Origin: Myxococcales bacterium
Lineage (GTDB): Bacteria > Myxococcota > Polyangia > HGW-17 > SLPX01
Assembly (NCBI GenBank): GCA_007131745.1
Contig: SLPX01000102.1
Location: 1-8,122 of the forward strand
Direction of reading: 5' to 3'
Length of the DNA stretch: 8,122 bases
Below the pieces are notes generated by a model. The model made no database searches. It had not been told where the DNA came from and saw only the letters and a list, made by a program, of their open reading frames with translations. The position numbers and the translations under genes are program-made. Each line of letters starts with the position of its first letter. The stretch's first letter is position 1. Shown here one piece after another: positions 6,826 to 8,122 of this stretch.

Positions 6826-7755
6826 TCAACCCCTGGGGAAAGGCTGTAGCTCTTCCGCAATCACATGCAAAACTTCTGATGGTGACATTGATAAGACCCA
6901 AGGCGCCACCAGGATCAACACCAAGCAAACACCTCCAAGGCCGATTGAGATCCAGTCCACCACACCCCACTTTCCATCCCAGCCTTCATAGATGGAAAAA
7001 GGTTTTTCTTTTTTCTCTTTTTTCTCTTGTTTCTCTTTCTCTTCCTCTCTTGTTTCCACCCTTTCAGCGCCTGCATCAGCGGTGGCGCTGTCATCTCCTG
7101 CTTTTACATCTCCGCGAACCCCATCCACTTCCTTTCCTGCAATCATATTCTGTTTCTTCAGTTTTGCTCTTTGTTTTCTCGTAAAAACTCCCTTGATCAC
7201 CTGGGCGACATCATCCAGCGTCAGAAACACCCCTCGGATCACTCTTTGCCATCCAGCGAACCTTGCAGCGGCCTGGGTCCCGCGCGCTGCCATCTGCCCC
7301 CCTCGCGCCGCGGCCTGCGCTCCACGAGCCGCTGCCTGCCCACCACGCACCGCTGCCTGCCCCCCTCGCACCGCTGCTTGTCCCCCCCGAGTTGCGGCCT
7401 GCCCACCCCGCGCCGCGGCCTGCCCACCTCGCGCCACAGCCTGCAAACCTGCAAGTCCGAGAATGAAATCCAGGTATACATCAAGAGCCATGGCGAAAAG
7501 AATCAGCGCGATATCCAGCTTGATTTCCCACATCACCCTCGCCACCACGCCTGCAAGCTTTTTATCCAGGTGATGTTGCCGGATCCATTCCAGTAATCCG
7601 TGAACTGCAACTACGGCCACCAGCCAAAACAAACTGATCCAAAGACTCAGCACCACCGCCAGTCCCACATACAGAACCAGAAACAGCTTGCTGTCATCAT
7701 GGTCGATTATCCAGGCTTTTGCTCGTGCCCAACGTGTTGCTGATTCAGCGTTCAT
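6826..7755 (-). CDS. unrecognised membrane protein with nine heptapeptide repeats
   Basis: I do not recognise this 309-residue protein. From the ATG at 7755 it has a hydrophobic stretch at about 24-57 that could be one or two membrane helices and another at about 83-104. Nine uninterrupted repeats of the form QAAARGG follow at 105-167. Next come a basic region, a run of alternating Glu and Lys (about 235-251), and a last membrane helix at about 264-289. The repeat region starts directly after a helix, and each repeat carries one arginine, so it may lie along the membrane face or form an extended basic rod. Both ideas are inferences. The start is uncertain: a GTG at 7764 in the same frame adds three residues, and neither start has a strong ribosome binding site. 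The gene precedes the FadL-like gene on the same strand with a 121-base gap. Antisense frames across it are open mainly because of the GC-rich repeat, and they give Pro/Ala/Cys-rich products unlike real proteins. Confidence 0.75.
   Translation of the reverse strand: MNAESATRWARAKAWIIDHDDSKLFLVLYVGLAVVLSLWISLFWLVAVVAVHGLLEWIRQHHLDKKLAGVVARVMWEIKLDIALILFAMALDVYLDFILGLAGLQAVARGGQAAARGGQAATRGGQAAVRGGQAAVRGGQAAARGAQAAARGGQMAARGTQAAARFAGWQRVIRGVFLTLDDVAQVIKGVFTRKQRAKLKKQNMIAGKEVDGVRGDVKAGDDSATADAGAERVETREEEKEKQEKKEKKEKPFSIYEGWDGKWGVVDWISIGLGGVCLVLILVAPWVLSMSPSEVLHVIAEELQPFPRG
7255..7443 (-). repeat. in-frame 21-base tandem repeat, nine units
   Basis: Nine consecutive 21-base units encode QAVARGG, QAAARGG, QAATRGG, QAAVRGG, QAAVRGG, QAAARGA, QAAARGG, QMAARGT and QAAARFA, with no gap or frame break. 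The plus strand reads as a GC-rich series of GCCTGCCC-like blocks. Middle units are more alike than the outer ones, as expected of an array growing by unequal exchange or slippage. Confidence 0.92.
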
Positions 7756-7764
7756 TTCGATCAC

Positions 7765-8043
7765 ATGTCGTTACAACTCATCGCGTTGAATGCCGTCATC
7801 ATACAGATCAGGAACACTTGTCGTGATTTCCCGATCATGCCTCACGATCACCGGAACACATCCTGCGAAACCCATGCTTTGCCGAAGTCTTGCGTACCTG
7901 CTTCGGAGAAAATATTGGAAACAAAGTTAGCAGATACAACAGTCCGGATCAAACAAGAATCTCGGAATAACGCCTTATTCAATCGTCGAAAAACTATGTT
8001 GACCCTGTCGACCGACGCTGTTAGATTGGCGCCCGTTAAACCC
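7765..8043. other. non-coding stretch between membrane protein gene and tRNA
   Basis: I see no gene in these 279 bases. On the minus strand a TATGAT at 7798-7803 could be the -10 box for the membrane protein gene, but it has no good -35 box. Two inverted repeats are present: TCGTGA/TCACGA with a 15-base loop (7821-7847) and CCGAAG/CTTCGG with a 13-base loop (7882-7906). Neither is followed by a T-run on either strand, so neither looks like a terminator. The right end holds the tRNA promoter. Confidence 0.55.
7999..8027 (+). promoter_or_regulatory. sigma70-type promoter of tRNA-Ala
   Basis: TTGACC (7999-8004, five of six consensus bases) and TAGATT (8022-8027, four of six) are separated by exactly 17 bases. 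Transcription would begin near 8034, about ten bases before the mature tRNA. The bases after the -10 box (GGCGCCC, 8028-8034) are GC-rich, as in stable-RNA promoters under stringent control. That regulation is inferred, not shown. Confidence 0.7.
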
Positions 8044-8117
8044 GGGGCTGTAGCTCAGCTTGGGAGAGCGCCAGAATCGCACTCTGGAGGCCAGGGGTTC
8101 GAGCCCCCTCAGCTCCA
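8044..8117 (+). tRNA. tRNA-Ala, anticodon CGC
   Basis: A complete cloverleaf of 74 bases. The acceptor stem is GGGGCTG (8044-8050) with CAGCTCC (8110-8116). The D stem is GCTC/GAGC (8053-8056 and 8066-8069). The anticodon stem is CCAGA/TCTGG around the loop ATCGCAC, with anticodon CGC at 8078-8080, which reads the alanine codon GCG. The T stem is AGGGG/CCCCT around TTCGAGC. The G3:U70 pair (8046 with 8114), the classic alanine identity element, is present and confirms the assignment. The discriminator base is A at 8117. CCA is not encoded, because the next bases are CTA, so it must be added after transcription. The window ends five bases later, so any terminator or following tRNA is not visible. 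Confidence 0.96.
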
Positions 8118-8122
8118 CTACT

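Noticed and set aside
6992..7573. Plus-strand open frame of 193 codons with Ala-Cys-Pro-Pro-Arg repeats
   Set aside because: The repeats are the complement of the heptapeptide array, and the product is low-complexity. The minus-strand frame gives believable membrane helices, so it was kept instead.
7882..7906. CCGAAG/CTTCGG inverted repeat as a terminator or attachment site
   Set aside because: It has a 13-base loop with no T-run on either strand, and no mobile-element gene or duplicate copy is visible in the window.

Overview
The window looks like chromosomal DNA from a delta-proteobacterial lineage, most likely Myxococcota or a close relative such as Bradymonadia. This rests on gene content: a cysteine-rich vWA lipoprotein of a kind common in myxobacteria, a Hanks-type Ser/Thr kinase, a PilZ protein, and a FadL-like outer membrane protein, at moderate GC. 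The lineage is an inference, because no phylogenetic marker other than one tRNA is present. No integrase, transposase, CRISPR array or phage gene was seen.

Layout, left to right. Positions 1-339 hold no convincing gene and form the leader of the first gene. Positions 340-2205 (+) encode a secreted, cysteine-rich vWA-domain lipoprotein. Positions 2250-4085 (-) run convergently and encode a soluble Ser/Thr protein kinase with a long C-terminal coiled coil. Positions 4086-4505 are a 420-base AT-rich divergent control region with phased repeats, an inverted repeat and candidate promoter elements. Positions 4506-5126 (+) encode a tandem PilZ-type protein, which ends 6 bases from the convergent end of the FadL/OmpP1-type outer membrane protein at 5133-6704 (-). 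Upstream of that gene on the same strand, 6826-7755 (-) encodes an unrecognised multi-pass membrane protein carrying nine perfectly phased seven-residue repeats. Positions 7765-8043 are non-coding and end in a good sigma70-type promoter for tRNA-Ala(CGC) at 8044-8117 (+).

The kinase and the PilZ gene diverge from a shared regulatory region, so phosphorylation and cyclic-di-GMP signalling may be co-regulated here. That is inferred from position only. The vWA lipoprotein and the FadL-like protein are both envelope proteins rich in paired or numerous cysteines, which points to an oxidising envelope with disulfide formation. Nothing in the window shows that the five proteins form one system. The two features that stand out most are the heptapeptide array in the membrane protein and the four close cysteine pairs of the FadL-like protein.
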